NCBI RefSeq assembly: GCF_002007205.1
Contig: NZ_LAZS01000009.1
Coordinates: 186,001 to 250,000, forward strand
Reading direction: 5' to 3'
Length of the DNA stretch: 64,000 nucleotides
Origin: Ensifer adhaerens
GTDB taxonomy: Bacteria; Pseudomonadota; Alphaproteobacteria; Rhizobiales; Rhizobiaceae
The position numbers and the translations under genes were made by a program. Every line of letters starts with the position of its first letter. Within the stretch, counting starts at the first letter, position 1. The notes below the pieces were generated by a model. The model saw nothing but the letters and a program-made list of their open reading frames with translations. It did no database searches and was not told the DNA's origin. This document shows positions 1 through 8,019 of the stretch, one piece after another.

Positions 1-581
1 GTTTCGATGCGCCCCACCGGCCCGCTCCTGCGGTTGGCGGCGAAGATCGTAACGGCCGGATAATCGGAACGGACAAGCCTGGTTGCCGGATGCGCTTCGA
101 ACAGGACGTCGCCGAGCCGCTCGGGCGCAATCAGCGAAAGTGCCGCAGGCGGAAGCCCCGCGGCATCTCCGGCGTGATAGGCGTCGAGCCAGGCGCGTTC
201 GATCCGCGCCACGTCGGGGAGCCAAGGCATCGATTGCGCGTGTTCGTAGCGGGCAATGAAATCGGGAAAGTCGCGGCCATATTCGAAAAGCAGCGGCGAG
301 GTCGGCGGCGTTTCGCGCACATGAAAGCGCGCCATGGCGCGAAAGAAGGCCTCGCCGGTAATACGCGCAGTCGCCGTGAAGGTCGCCGCCAACGCCTCGA
401 TCAGGCTAACGGTGACGTTGTTGCGGTAGACGTTGAAGCGCTTCACTGCCGCCTTGCCGTTCGGGCCGGCGACCAGCGCCGGCGTCGGCCGGTCAGGTGC
501 CAAGAGCGGCGGCACGAAGCCGGCGGCATAACTGCCGACGCAGCCGGCGGGCATGGGGTGCGTTCCGTCAGGCGACGGCAT
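1..581 (-). CDS. bufC: DUF2063 family protein, putative bufferin maturation partner BufC (partial)
   Basis: The reading frame runs off the left edge, so only the N-terminal part of about 193 residues is visible. Residues 51-68 carry the VYRNNVTVSLIEAL stretch typical of the DUF2063 N-terminal domain, followed by a helical region (RFHVRETPPTSPLLFEYG). DUF2063 proteins partner with DUF692/MNIO enzymes and are thought to present the precursor peptide for modification. The ATG at 581 has a GGGAGAA ribosome site about 7 bases upstream and overlaps the end of bufB by 14 bases, implying translational coupling; an ATG at 554 is a weaker alternative. The name follows from the bufA-bufB-bufC order. A DoxX-like bufD could lie beyond the edge, but this cannot be seen. 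Confidence 0.85.
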   Translation of the reverse strand, partial: MPSPDGTHPMPAGCVGSYAAGFVPPLLAPDRPTPALVAGPNGKAAVKRFNVYRNNVTVSLIEALAATFTATARITGEAFFRAMARFHVRETPPTSPLLFEYGRDFPDFIARYEHAQSMPWLPDVARIERAWLDAYHAGDAAGLPPAALSLIAPERLGDVLFEAHPATRLVRSDYPAVTIFAANRRSGPVGRIE

Positions 582-1509
582 GGATCTTCTCCCGCAGCGT
601 CCGCTGCCCGTGGGCGTCGAGGATCACCTGCGCGGCCATGGCCTCGCGTTTCAAGACCGGCCAATCCGGAATGGCGCTGTCCCACTCGATCAGCGTCGGG
701 ATGGCGCCGATCCTGCCGATGACGATATCGTAGAGTTTCCAGACGGCGTCGGCAACCGGCCCGTCATGGCTGTCGATCAGGAGCAGGTCGCCCTCGTCGT
801 CTTGCTGCTCGGCGTGCCCGGCAAGGTGGATTTCTCCGACATGTTCCAGTGGGAAGTCATCGAGATAGGCAAGCGCCGAATAGCCCTGGTTGGTGGCGGA
901 AACGAAGACGTTGTTGATGTCGAGCAGCAGCCCGCAGCCGGTGCGCTTCACCAGTTCTCGGATGAATGCCGTCTCGCTCATCGTCGAATCCTGGAAGGTG
1001 ACGTAGGTTGACGGGTTTTCGAGCAGCAGCCGGCGGCCGATCGCTTCCTGGACCTCGTCGATGTGCTCGGCAACGCGGGCAAGAGTTGCCTCGGTATAGG
1101 GCAACGGCAAAAGGTCGTTGTAAAAGGTGGTCTCGTGCGTCGACCAGGCGAGGTGCTCGGAAACGAGCGCCGGTTCGTAGCGGTCGACCAGCGCCTTGAA
1201 GCGGGAGAGGTGCGCCTTGTCGAGCGGCTGCGGACCGCCGATTGACATGCAGACACCATGCAGAGACACCGGAAAATCCTGGCGAATGCGGGCGAGCGCC
1301 GCATGCGGCGGTCCGCCGGCACCCATGTAGTTCTCCGCATGAATTTCGAAGAAGCCGCCGCAGGCATCATCGGCAAGGATCGCCTGGAGGTGCTGGTGCT
1401 TGAAGCTCGTTCCGGCGAGCCCGGCGATTTCGTGTTTCGGCAGGCGAGGGCCTACCGGGGCAAGTCTGCTGCCGTCGTCCGTTGATGTGCGCATTGCCAA
1501 TCCCGTCAT
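568..1509 (-). CDS. bufB: MNIO family (DUF692) peptide-modifying oxygenase BufB
   Basis: 313 residues, the normal length for DUF692, a TIM-barrel multinuclear non-heme iron oxidase. Candidate metal-ligand motifs appear in family order: EIHAEN (55-60), LHG (83-85), SEHLAWS (near 117), LLENPSTYV (near 160), LDINN (near 195), EIHLAGH (near 225), DSHDGP (near 247) and EWD (near 272). Enzymes of this family convert cysteines of bufferin precursors into thiooxazoles. It lies 111 bases downstream of the DUF2282 precursor gene and overlaps bufC, as in characterised bufferin operons. The ATG at 1494 (MRTSTDD) is an alternative start. Family assignment is secure; the chemistry is inferred from relatives. 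Confidence 0.93.
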   Translation of the reverse strand: MTGLAMRTSTDDGSRLAPVGPRLPKHEIAGLAGTSFKHQHLQAILADDACGGFFEIHAENYMGAGGPPHAALARIRQDFPVSLHGVCMSIGGPQPLDKAHLSRFKALVDRYEPALVSEHLAWSTHETTFYNDLLPLPYTEATLARVAEHIDEVQEAIGRRLLLENPSTYVTFQDSTMSETAFIRELVKRTGCGLLLDINNVFVSATNQGYSALAYLDDFPLEHVGEIHLAGHAEQQDDEGDLLLIDSHDGPVADAVWKLYDIVIGRIGAIPTLIEWDSAIPDWPVLKREAMAAQVILDAHGQRTLREKIHAVA

Positions 1510-1571
1510 AATCCTGAGACCCTGGATGGCGGGCGGGAACGTCCCCGGACCGCTACCCCTTGAAAACCGAG

Positions 1572-1608
1572 GCGGAACGGGACGCGATCGCCCCGCGCCC
1601 CGTTCCGC
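1572..1608 (-). terminator. Stem-loop between bufA and bufB, probable attenuator
   Basis: A perfect 10-bp stem (GCGGAACGGG at 1572-1581, CCCGTTCCGC at 1599-1608) with a 17-base loop lies in the 111-base gap between precursor and enzyme genes. On the minus strand it is followed by CTCGGTTTTC, only a short T-run. Partial termination or 3'-end protection would give more precursor than enzyme mRNA, a common arrangement for RiPPs. The role is inferred. Confidence 0.55.
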
Positions 1609-1620
1609 AACTGTGATCGA

Positions 1621-1947
1621 TCAGGAAGGTATGTCGCGGGAAAGCGCCTCGGGCGAACCCATGCGGCCGTCGGGCAGCTTCATCGTCGTGCAGGTACCGC
1701 CGTCGACGAATTTCCAGGCATTGCCCTGATAGTCGACGGTGGACGTTGCCTGGCACGTCGTGCCCGGGCCGGCGGCGCAATCGTTCTGGCCCTTGAGCGC
1801 GACGCCGAAGCATTTCTCCTTGCCCGCATCCATGGCGGACTTGACCTGCGCTTCAGTCAGTGGGCTCGCAACCGCGAGCGACGACAGGGCGGCGGCCACT
1901 GCGCTTGCCAGCATTGCGCTGCTGATCGTGGACTTCATGGACATCAT
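1621..1947 (-). CDS. bufA: Bufferin precursor peptide BufA (DUF2282), copper-binding RiPP
   Basis: A 108-residue protein with an N-terminal Sec-type signal (hydrophobic residues 8-28, cleavage likely near AVA-SP) and a cysteine-bearing core. The four cysteines are at 46, 57, 65 and 86, in the contexts EKCFG, NDCAAG, TTCQ and GTCTT, matching DUF2282. Members of this family are post-translationally modified by an MNIO enzyme and exported to the periplasm, where they sequester copper. ATGs at 1947, 1944 and 1938 are possible starts. A sigF-type promoter lies 56 bases upstream and the ECF sigma/NrsF pair is divergent. The gene is the first of the buf operon. Confidence 0.92.
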   Translation of the reverse strand: MMSMKSTISSAMLASAVAAALSSLAVASPLTEAQVKSAMDAGKEKCFGVALKGQNDCAAGPGTTCQATSTVDYQGNAWKFVDGGTCTTMKLPDGRMGSPEALSRDIPS

Positions 1948-2003
1948 ATTGTCTCCGTGTTGAACTGTTCCCGTGCGTCCTGTCTGAGGCGCACATCGGG
2001 TCT

Positions 2004-2029
2004 TTCGCCGCGGCGGCGCCGGGCGTTAC
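2004..2029 (-). promoter_or_regulatory. SigF-type ECF promoter of the buf operon
   Basis: On the minus strand GTAACG (2029-2024), exactly 16 bases, then CGAA (2007-2004). From memory, the Caulobacter SigF consensus is GTAACC-N16-CGAA, so this differs at one base with the exact spacing. It is correctly oriented upstream of bufA and lies next to the gene for the cognate-type sigma factor. Confidence 0.7.
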
Positions 2030-2109
2030 ATAACGTTGGCAACACGCTTTCGTGATGGGCGCGCGAGGTTGGTCTGAGCAGACAGCAGCCGCGAATTTGA
2101 GATAGCCGT

Positions 2110-2134
2110 GTAACAAACACCGGGAATCGGCGAA
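2110..2134 (+). promoter_or_regulatory. Candidate SigF-type promoter of the sigma/anti-sigma operon
   Basis: GTAACA (2110-2115), 15 bases, CGAA (2131-2134). It is the divergent counterpart of the bufA promoter, with one base less spacing. It sits only about 18 bases before the GTG start, so the leader would be very short; the ribosome site GGGGAGG follows at once. It would give autoregulation of the sigma gene. Confidence 0.5.
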
Positions 2135-2152
2135 TGGGGAGGAAAGGCGCGG

Positions 2153-2689
2153 GTGAGCGGCGCGGACGACGAACATCTCGCAAGACTCCTTCGCGCGGCC
2201 GTGGCCGGCGACGAAAAAGCCTATGCCGACTTCCTGCGGGACGCAGCACAGGCGATCCGTGGCTGGGCCCGACGCTGGACCATCGGCGCAGGCGTCGATG
2301 CTGAGGACGTCGTGCAGGAGGCTCTCCTGGCGGTGCACGTCAAGCGTCACACCTGGCGGGAGGATGCGCCGGTCATCCCGTGGCTGCATGCCATCGCCCG
2401 GCACAAATACGTGGATGCCGTGCGTCGTCAGGCCCGCCGCCCGACAGTGGGCATCGAGGGACTTGAAGACACGCTGGCAAGCGTAGAGACGGAGAAGGCC
2501 AGGGATTGGGAAATCGGCCGGGCGCTGGAGGGGCTCGCTCCGGGTCAGCGCTCCGTCGTCAACGCGATCTCGATCGAAGGCTGCACGGTCGCGGAGACGG
2601 CGCAAAGACTGGACATGAACGAAACGGCGGTTCGCGTGGCGCTTCACCGCGGCCTTGCTGCAATCGCCCGCCGATTTGGACGAAACTGA
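2153..2689 (+). CDS. sigF: ECF RNA polymerase sigma factor, SigF-like (paired with NrsF)
   Basis: 178 residues, a compact ECF sigma factor. Region 2 covers roughly residues 10-85 (DAEDVVQEALLAVH, then PWLHAIARHKYVDAVRR) and region 4 roughly 120-175 (LAPGQRSVVNAISIEG, then TVAETAQRLDMNETAVRVAL). The GTG start at 2153 is preceded by a strong GGGGAGGAAAGG ribosome site. The stop codon lies one base before the start of the DUF1109 membrane anti-sigma gene. In Caulobacter, SigF-NrsF responds to heavy-metal stress and drives bufferin genes. The divergent bufABC operon with a matching promoter makes the same circuit likely here. Confidence 0.9.
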   Translation: MSGADDEHLARLLRAAVAGDEKAYADFLRDAAQAIRGWARRWTIGAGVDAEDVVQEALLAVHVKRHTWREDAPVIPWLHAIARHKYVDAVRRQARRPTVGIEGLEDTLASVETEKARDWEIGRALEGLAPGQRSVVNAISIEGCTVAETAQRLDMNETAVRVALHRGLAAIARRFGRN

Positions 2690-2690
2690 G

Positions 2691-3329
2691 ATGGACACGA
2701 ACGACCTCATCAAGGCTCTTGCCGCCGATACAAGGCGACCCGGATTGTCGATGTCTGCCACCTGGGCGGGGGCTGCCATCGGTGCGCTCGTTCTCGCCGG
2801 GCTCGTATTCTCGGTCCTTCTCGGGCCGCGGCCGGACATTGCCGCTGCCGCCGAGACGCTTCGCTTCCTGTTCAAGTTCGTGGTCGCCATCGCGCTGGCA
2901 GCGACCGCCTTTGCGGCCATGCGTGTCGCGGCCTGGCCTGAGGCGGACCTGCGCCGGCTGCTGCCCTATCTCGCCATTGCGCCGGCGCTGGTGGCGGTGA
3001 GCGTCGTGCTCGAACTTTTCGCCGTGCCTTCCGACACCTGGGCGACGAGGCTTATCGGCACGAACAGTCTCCTCTGCCTGACGTTCATACCGTTGATAGG
3101 GCTCGCGCCGTTGGCGCTGTTCCTGCTGGCACTGCGCCATGGCGCGCCGTCCCGTCCGGAACTCTCCGGCGCCCTGGCAGGGCTCGCCGCCGGCGGCATC
3201 GCCGCGACCTTCTATGCGGCCCACTGCCCGGACGATTCGCCGCTCTTCGCCGCAACGTGGTACACGATCGCGGTCCTCATACTGACGGTGTCTGGGGCGT
3301 TGGGCGGCCGCTGGGCCGTTCGCTGGTAG
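2691..3329 (+). CDS. nrsF: NrsF-type anti-sigma factor (DUF1109), integral membrane
   Basis: 212 residues from the ATG at 2691, one base after the sigma-factor stop; an upstream in-frame ATG at 2655 would overlap the sigma gene and is less likely. About six hydrophobic segments are visible (residues 24-44, 60-80, 90-110, 122-147, 158-178, 188-206). Two conserved cysteines, Cys129 (LLCL) and Cys179 (AHCPDD), fall within two positions of the pair required for metal sensing in Caulobacter NrsF (recalled as Cys131 and Cys181). It should hold the sigma factor at the membrane until metal or oxidant modifies the cysteines. A terminator follows at 3367. Confidence 0.9.
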   Translation: MDTNDLIKALAADTRRPGLSMSATWAGAAIGALVLAGLVFSVLLGPRPDIAAAAETLRFLFKFVVAIALAATAFAAMRVAAWPEADLRRLLPYLAIAPALVAVSVVLELFAVPSDTWATRLIGTNSLLCLTFIPLIGLAPLALFLLALRHGAPSRPELSGALAGLAAGGIAATFYAAHCPDDSPLFAATWYTIAVLILTVSGALGGRWAVRW

Positions 3330-3366
3330 GACCGGCCATGCGAGCCTTTGCCGGCGTTCAAAACAA

Positions 3367-3391
3367 AAAAGGCCGGCAATGCCGACCTTTT
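3367..3391 (+). terminator. Terminator of the sigF-nrsF operon
   Basis: AAAAGG-C-CGGC, loop AAT, GCCG-A-CCTTTT: a 10-bp stem with one mismatch, flanked by A- and T-runs, 37 bases after the nrsF stop. The 190 bases between it and the next gene hold nothing recognised. Confidence 0.7.
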
Positions 3392-3584
3392 CCCGCTCGC
3401 TGCGTTACACTGCCAGTACATCCGTGGTCAGCGTTTGCGTGCGAACTACGCCCGGAGCCTTCGGTTGATCATGTCCGTCAGGCTCCACGGGCAATTCGTT
3501 GATGCCTATGTGTGGTGCCGCGCCTGAGGTTTCAAGCCCCTGCCAAAAGATCGCCGCGGGCATCCATCGCTCCCGACCCTTGCG

Positions 3585-4379
3585 CTAGCAATGAATGCTG
3601 ACGCCGTGTTCGTGCAGCAGGGCGACGATCTGCTCGTCGGGCAGCCGGTCGGTGACCAGCGCGTGGATATCGGCGAGCGAGGCGAGACGCACGAGCGCGC
3701 GCCGGCCGAATTTGCTGCTGTCGACGGCGAGGATCACGCGTTCCGCCTGGCGCATGGCGGCCGAGACGGCGGCGACTTCGGCATGGTCGTCGTCGCCGAT
3801 ATCGCCGTCCTGGTCGATGCCGCTGACGGAGATGACGGCGACGTCGAACTTGAACTTGCGGATGTAGTCGGCGGTCTCCTCGCGGAACACGCCGGCATCC
3901 ACCTGTCGCACGAAGCCGCCGGGTACGGCGACGGCGAAGCTGCTGCTTTCGCTGAGCGTGGTCGCGACCCGCAGGCTGTAGGTAACGACGCGCAGGTCGC
4001 GGCGCTTGAGCAGGCCGCGCGCCACCGCCTCGCAGGTGGTTCCCGTGTCGAGGAAGACCGCCGCGCCATCGGCGACGAGATCGGCGGTCAACTGTCCGAT
4101 GCGCTCTTTCAGCGCGGCGTTGTCGATGCGTCGCTGACGGTAGATGTTGGGATCCACCGGGGTCGCGATGGTCGCGCCGCCATGCAGACGCCGCACCTTA
4201 CCCTCCTGTTCGAGCGCCATGATGTCGCGCCGCGCCGTCTGCGTCGTGACGCCGAACAGGCCGGTAATCTCCTCGATCGAGATATAATGGTTCTTTTCGA
4301 GATGGCGGAGAAGCTGCGCCTGCCGGCGTGTCTTCTTGTCTCCCGATGCAGCATCCCGATCGCCGTCCATTGCCCTCAT
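3585..4379 (-). CDS. DeoR/GlpR-family transcriptional regulator
   Basis: 264 residues from the ATG at 4379, chosen because TGGGGGAATGAG supplies a ribosome site just upstream; a longer frame reaches 4430. The N-terminal DeoR helix-turn-helix is at residues 18-75 (QLLRHLEKNHYISIEEI, then TTQTARRDIMALEQEG, LHGG). The C-terminal DeoR sugar-phosphate-sensing domain covers about 85-250 and includes FLDTGTT (near 100), VAVPGG and AVDSSKFG. The domain layout is closest to GlpR-like regulators of sugar or polyol phosphates. No carbohydrate gene is adjacent. It is divergent from an autotransporter gene across a nested palindrome that could be its operator. Confidence 0.88.
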   Translation of the reverse strand: MRAMDGDRDAASGDKKTRRQAQLLRHLEKNHYISIEEITGLFGVTTQTARRDIMALEQEGKVRRLHGGATIATPVDPNIYRQRRIDNAALKERIGQLTADLVADGAAVFLDTGTTCEAVARGLLKRRDLRVVTYSLRVATTLSESSSFAVAVPGGFVRQVDAGVFREETADYIRKFKFDVAVISVSGIDQDGDIGDDDHAEVAAVSAAMRQAERVILAVDSSKFGRRALVRLASLADIHALVTDRLPDEQIVALLHEHGVSIHC

Positions 4380-4476
4380 CTCATTCCCCCAGGCACGCCT
4401 TGCTAACACAGGGCCTCGGTCAATCTCCAAGGAAATCGCCGTTGCACCGATCCGCCGCGCGAAATTTTATGGCGCC

Positions 4477-4538
4477 CGATGAAATGTTGTAAAACTGACA
4501 TTTGACTCGCCTAATGTCCGTAATCGTACATTTCATCG
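4477..4538. promoter_or_regulatory. Symmetric nested inverted repeats, candidate DeoR-type operator
   Basis: Outer arms CGATGAAATGT (4477-4487) and ACATTTCATCG (4528-4538) form a perfect 11-bp inverted repeat. Inside them GACATT (4497-4502) and AATGTC (4513-4518) form a second. Both gaps between outer and inner arms are exactly 9 bases, so the element has one dyad centre near 4507. It contains four ACATT/AATGT half-sites. It lies in the shared upstream region of the DeoR regulator and the divergent autotransporter gene. Confidence 0.6.
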
Positions 4539-4617
4539 AACTCTTCCGCTCATCAACACCATCGCCATGAAGGTCTTGTGACGGAGCGTGTTCGCATCGC
4601 GACATTGGAGCAAGATA

Positions 4618-7600
4618 ATGAAACAACGTGGACACGACCTCCGCGGGGTGCGGGCTATTGCGCGCCTCAAACAACCGTTGCGCCTCGCGACGGCGATCCT
4701 TCTGTGCGGAACGAGCCTGACCCTCTCGGCGGCCGAGGCGCGCGCCGCCGACGACAGCATGAAGATCCTGACGCTCAACACCTGGCTCGACCGCTTCAAG
4801 GCCAATCCGAGCGTCATGTCGGACTTCTTCATCAAGGGGAACTACGACATCCTGACCTTCCAGGAGTTCCGCGCCAACAGCACCTACGCGCGTGATATTC
4901 CGGGCATTCTTCAAAATGCCGGTCTCGGAACCTACGGCACGCGTCAGGACGGCGATACCGGCGTGTTCTCGCGTCTGCCCGGCACCTTCGGCGCCAGCAC
5001 CCTTGGCGACATCGTGACCTACGCGGTGGTGGACCCGACCGTCAGCAAGCCGCAGGTGGTCGTCGGCACCACTCACCTCAACTATTACGACCCGCCGACG
5101 ACCCGCATCAGCGAGGCGAAGGGCATCAATCAATGGGCGAAGTCCGAGACGCGGCCGATCATCCTCACCGGCGACTTCAATGCCGGCGACGTCTCCGAGC
5201 GCGGCCTGCATTCGGTCAGCCAGCAGGAACTGCTGCTGAAAACCTACGTCAAGAACCCGACCAACAGCTTCTACATGAGCCTGCTGCGCGATTATGCAAA
5301 GGACCAGCAGAAGCTGGACGCCTATATCGCCGCGTGGAAGGGCAAGAGCGCTTCGGCGATCAACGCCTCGACGGTGCCTTCGGGCCTCTTTGCCGACGAG
5401 ATGTATCCGGTTGCCGGCAACCTGCCGCAGACGATGAACATCCTGAAGAAGCAGTTCCAGATCTTGCAGCTTCCGAACGAGCGCGAGCAGTTCTCGCCGC
5501 ATGGCTTGAACGACGGCAGCGTCACCTGGCCGTCGCACGGCGAGGACGCCACCAACACCTGGGCGAGCTGGCACCGGGTGAAGATCGACCATTTCCTGGC
5601 GTCGCGTCCCTTCGGCAAATGGTGGACGCTCAACGACGATCCGAAGGACCCCTATTCCGGCGTCATCACCGATGCCAGCTACGTGACCAATCCGGATGGA
5701 TCGAAGACGCCGCTTTCGGACCACGAGCCGGTCGCCCACACGGTGCGCTGGGTCGGCCCGGTGCTGCAGAACTACACCGATCCGGCGACGGCGGCCGCCA
5801 AGACCCGGATCGTCTGGGGCGACGAAGCGTCGACCTTTACCGAGAAGGGTGGGGTGTTCACGCTCAGCCGCAACAACATGCGCAATGACGTCTATCTCGG
5901 CCAGATCGCCGACGAGAACGGCCTGCCGATACTCTCGGGTTTGACCGACCAGGAGAAGAAGACGTTGCTCGACTGCAAGAGCACGGACGCCCGCTTCCAG
6001 CAGGCGATCCGCGACTATTGCATCGACGATCACTCCTTCATCGGCGAAACGCTGGTGACCGACGGCGGCACGGTGGTGGTCGAAGAGGACGCCGCCCTCG
6101 GCAGCGCTTCGGCCAAGCTCCGGCTCGACGGCGGGGCGCTCAGGATCGCCGGCCGCGACATGCACCACATCAACCGCGATATCGTGCTCGAAGCAGGCGG
6201 CGGTGCGCTCGATGTCGCCGATGCGGCAAACGTCGTCGCCGTCAACAAGGCGATCAGCGGCAGCGGCGGGCTCATCAAGCTCGGCGCCGGCGCCCTGGTA
6301 CTCAACGGCCAGAGCACCTATACCGGCGCGACCATCGTCAAATCCGGCCTGCTTTCGGTCCAGGGTTCGATCGCGTCGTCCTCGGGGCTCACCATTGAAA
6401 AGGATGGCGCGATCGGCGGCATCGGCACGTTCGGCAGCATCACAATTGCCGATGGTGGGGTGGTCGCGCCTGGTAATTCGATCGGGACGCTCAACGTTGC
6501 CGGCGATATCAATCTTGCGTCTGGCTCAACCTACGAGGTCGAAGTCAACGACAAGGGCGAGAGCGACAAGATCATCGCGTCAGGCAAGGCGACGCTGAAC
6601 GGCGGTTCGGTGCTGGCGCTCGCCGCCAATGGCAGCTACGCGCCGCAGACCAGTTACACGATCCTGACGGCAGCGGGCGGTGTGACCGGCACCTTTGGCA
6701 ACGTCGCATCAAGCCTCGTCTTCCTCGACCCAACGCTCGGTTACGACGCCAACACCGTCACGCTGACGCTCAGCCGCAACGATATCCGCTTCGCCGATGT
6801 GGCAACGACGGCCAACCAGCGGGCAGCCGCAGTTGGCGCTGAAAACCTCGGCTTCTCCAATGCCGCCTATACGGCGCTCACCAATCTCGATCGCGACCAG
6901 GCGCGTTTCGCCTTCGACCAGCTCTCGGGCGAAATCCACGCCTCGACCAAGGGCATGCTGCTGCAGGATGGCCTGCTTCTGAACAGTGCCGCGACGAACC
7001 GCATCCGCGCGGCCTTCGGCGATGCCAGCACCAAGCAGGTGTCGGTGCTCGCCTATGGCGAGGGCGGCATCGAGAGCGTCGCCGCCGACACCGACCGCTT
7101 CGCCTTCTGGAGCCAGGCCTTCGGCACCTGGGGCGATACGGATGGCAACGGCAATGCGGCGGGCTTCCAGCGTAACGTCGGCGGCTTTCTCATGGGCGCC
7201 GATGGCCTCGTCGGCGACAACTGGCGCGCCGGTCTCTTCGGCGGCTACAGCCGCTCGTCCTTCGATGTGGTCGACCGTCGTTCCTCCGGGGACAGCGACA
7301 ACTACCACATCGGTGCCTATGCCGGTGCCGGGTTCGGCGCGCTGTCGCTGACGGCGGGCGCGACCTATAGCTGGCACCGCATCGAGACGGCGCGCAGCGT
7401 CGCGTTCGGCGGCTTCGACGACAGCCTGACGGCGGCCTACGATGCCCGCACCGCCCAGATCTTCGGCGAGGCGAGCTATGCGACGAGCGCCGGTCGCTTC
7501 GACTTCGAAGGCTTCGCCAACCTTGCCTATCTCAACCTCGACACCGACGGCTTCCGTGAAAAAGGCGGGGCGGCGGCGCTTTCGGGTCGCTCCGACAATA

Positions 7601-7917
7601 CCGACACGACGTTCACGACGATCGGCGTGCGCACGTCGACCGACGTTTCCTTCGGTGAGACGGCGGCGGTTCTGAGCGGCACCGTCGGCTGGCGCCATGC
7701 CTTCGGCGATCTCGTGCCGACCTCGACGCTTGCCTTCGCCGGCGGCCAGGGTTTTGCGGTTGGCGGTGCACCGATCGCCCGGGACGCAGCGCTCGTGGAA
7801 GCGGGCATCGACTTCAAGATCGCCCCGGCCGCGACCTTCGGCGTCAACTACACCGGCCAGATCGCCTCCGGCGTTTCCGACCACGGTGTCAACGCCAAGC
7901 TCAAGGTTAGCTTCTGA
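4618..7917 (+). CDS. Autotransporter with endonuclease/exonuclease/phosphatase-fold passenger
   Basis: 1099 residues from the ATG at 4618 (GGAG ribosome site 9 bases upstream). A signal peptide spans residues 1-44 (hydrophobic LATAILLCGTSLTL, cleavage after ARA). Residues 47-385 form an endonuclease/exonuclease/phosphatase (EEP) domain with the family motifs LTLNTW, LTFQEF (metal-binding Glu), GDFNAGD and a C-terminal SDHEPVAH (catalytic His). A PATR-type passenger repeat near 545-600 (SGGLIKLGAGALVLNG, YTGATIV) and a beta-helix-like stretch follow. The last 280 residues are an autotransporter beta-barrel ending in the terminal Phe of outer-membrane proteins (KVSF). It should be an outer-membrane-anchored or released nuclease, phosphatase or phospholipase; the substrate is unknown. 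The barrel is homologous to that of the protease autotransporter at 28.8-31.6 kb. Confidence 0.9.
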   Translation: MKQRGHDLRGVRAIARLKQPLRLATAILLCGTSLTLSAAEARAADDSMKILTLNTWLDRFKANPSVMSDFFIKGNYDILTFQEFRANSTYARDIPGILQNAGLGTYGTRQDGDTGVFSRLPGTFGASTLGDIVTYAVVDPTVSKPQVVVGTTHLNYYDPPTTRISEAKGINQWAKSETRPIILTGDFNAGDVSERGLHSVSQQELLLKTYVKNPTNSFYMSLLRDYAKDQQKLDAYIAAWKGKSASAINASTVPSGLFADEMYPVAGNLPQTMNILKKQFQILQLPNEREQFSPHGLNDGSVTWPSHGEDATNTWASWHRVKIDHFLASRPFGKWWTLNDDPKDPYSGVITDASYVTNPDGSKTPLSDHEPVAHTVRWVGPVLQNYTDPATAAAKTRIVWGDEASTFTEKGGVFTLSRNNMRNDVYLGQIADENGLPILSGLTDQEKKTLLDCKSTDARFQQAIRDYCIDDHSFIGETLVTDGGTVVVEEDAALGSASAKLRLDGGALRIAGRDMHHINRDIVLEAGGGALDVADAANVVAVNKAISGSGGLIKLGAGALVLNGQSTYTGATIVKSGLLSVQGSIASSSGLTIEKDGAIGGIGTFGSITIADGGVVAPGNSIGTLNVAGDINLASGSTYEVEVNDKGESDKIIASGKATLNGGSVLALAANGSYAPQTSYTILTAAGGVTGTFGNVASSLVFLDPTLGYDANTVTLTLSRNDIRFADVATTANQRAAAVGAENLGFSNAAYTALTNLDRDQARFAFDQLSGEIHASTKGMLLQDGLLLNSAATNRIRAAFGDASTKQVSVLAYGEGGIESVAADTDRFAFWSQAFGTWGDTDGNGNAAGFQRNVGGFLMGADGLVGDNWRAGLFGGYSRSSFDVVDRRSSGDSDNYHIGAYAGAGFGALSLTAGATYSWHRIETARSVAFGGFDDSLTAAYDARTAQIFGEASYATSAGRFDFEGFANLAYLNLDTDGFREKGGAAALSGRSDNTDTTFTTIGVRTSTDVSFGETAAVLSGTVGWRHAFGDLVPTSTLAFAGGQGFAVGGAPIARDAALVEAGIDFKIAPAATFGVNYTGQIASGVSDHGVNAKLKVSF

Positions 7918-7958
7918 AGCGATGGGCATCAGCGGCAATGCCCTTGCTTGAAAGTTCG

Positions 7959-7992
7959 AACGCCGCGCATGGCTTCCATGCGCGGCGTTTCT
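7959..7992. terminator. Bidirectional terminator between convergent genes
   Basis: A perfect 14-bp stem, AACGCCGCGCATGG (7959-7972) with CCATGCGCGGCGTT (7976-7989), loop CTT, then TTTC. It lies between the autotransporter stop and the convergent phosphatase gene. Confidence 0.8.
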
Positions 7993-8019
7993 AGTTGGTG
8001 GTCGCGACCGTGTGGCCGG

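Noticed and set aside
1853-2920. 355-codon open frame on the minus strand across the sigma gene and bufA region
   Set aside because: It overlaps the sigma factor, the bufA promoter and part of bufA in the wrong frame and has no domain.
4420-6168. 582-codon open frame antisense to the EEP autotransporter
   Set aside because: It is a GC-rich shadow frame: the plus strand has coherent signal, enzyme, repeat and barrel domains, while this frame shows no recognisable domain and Arg/Val/Gly-biased composition.
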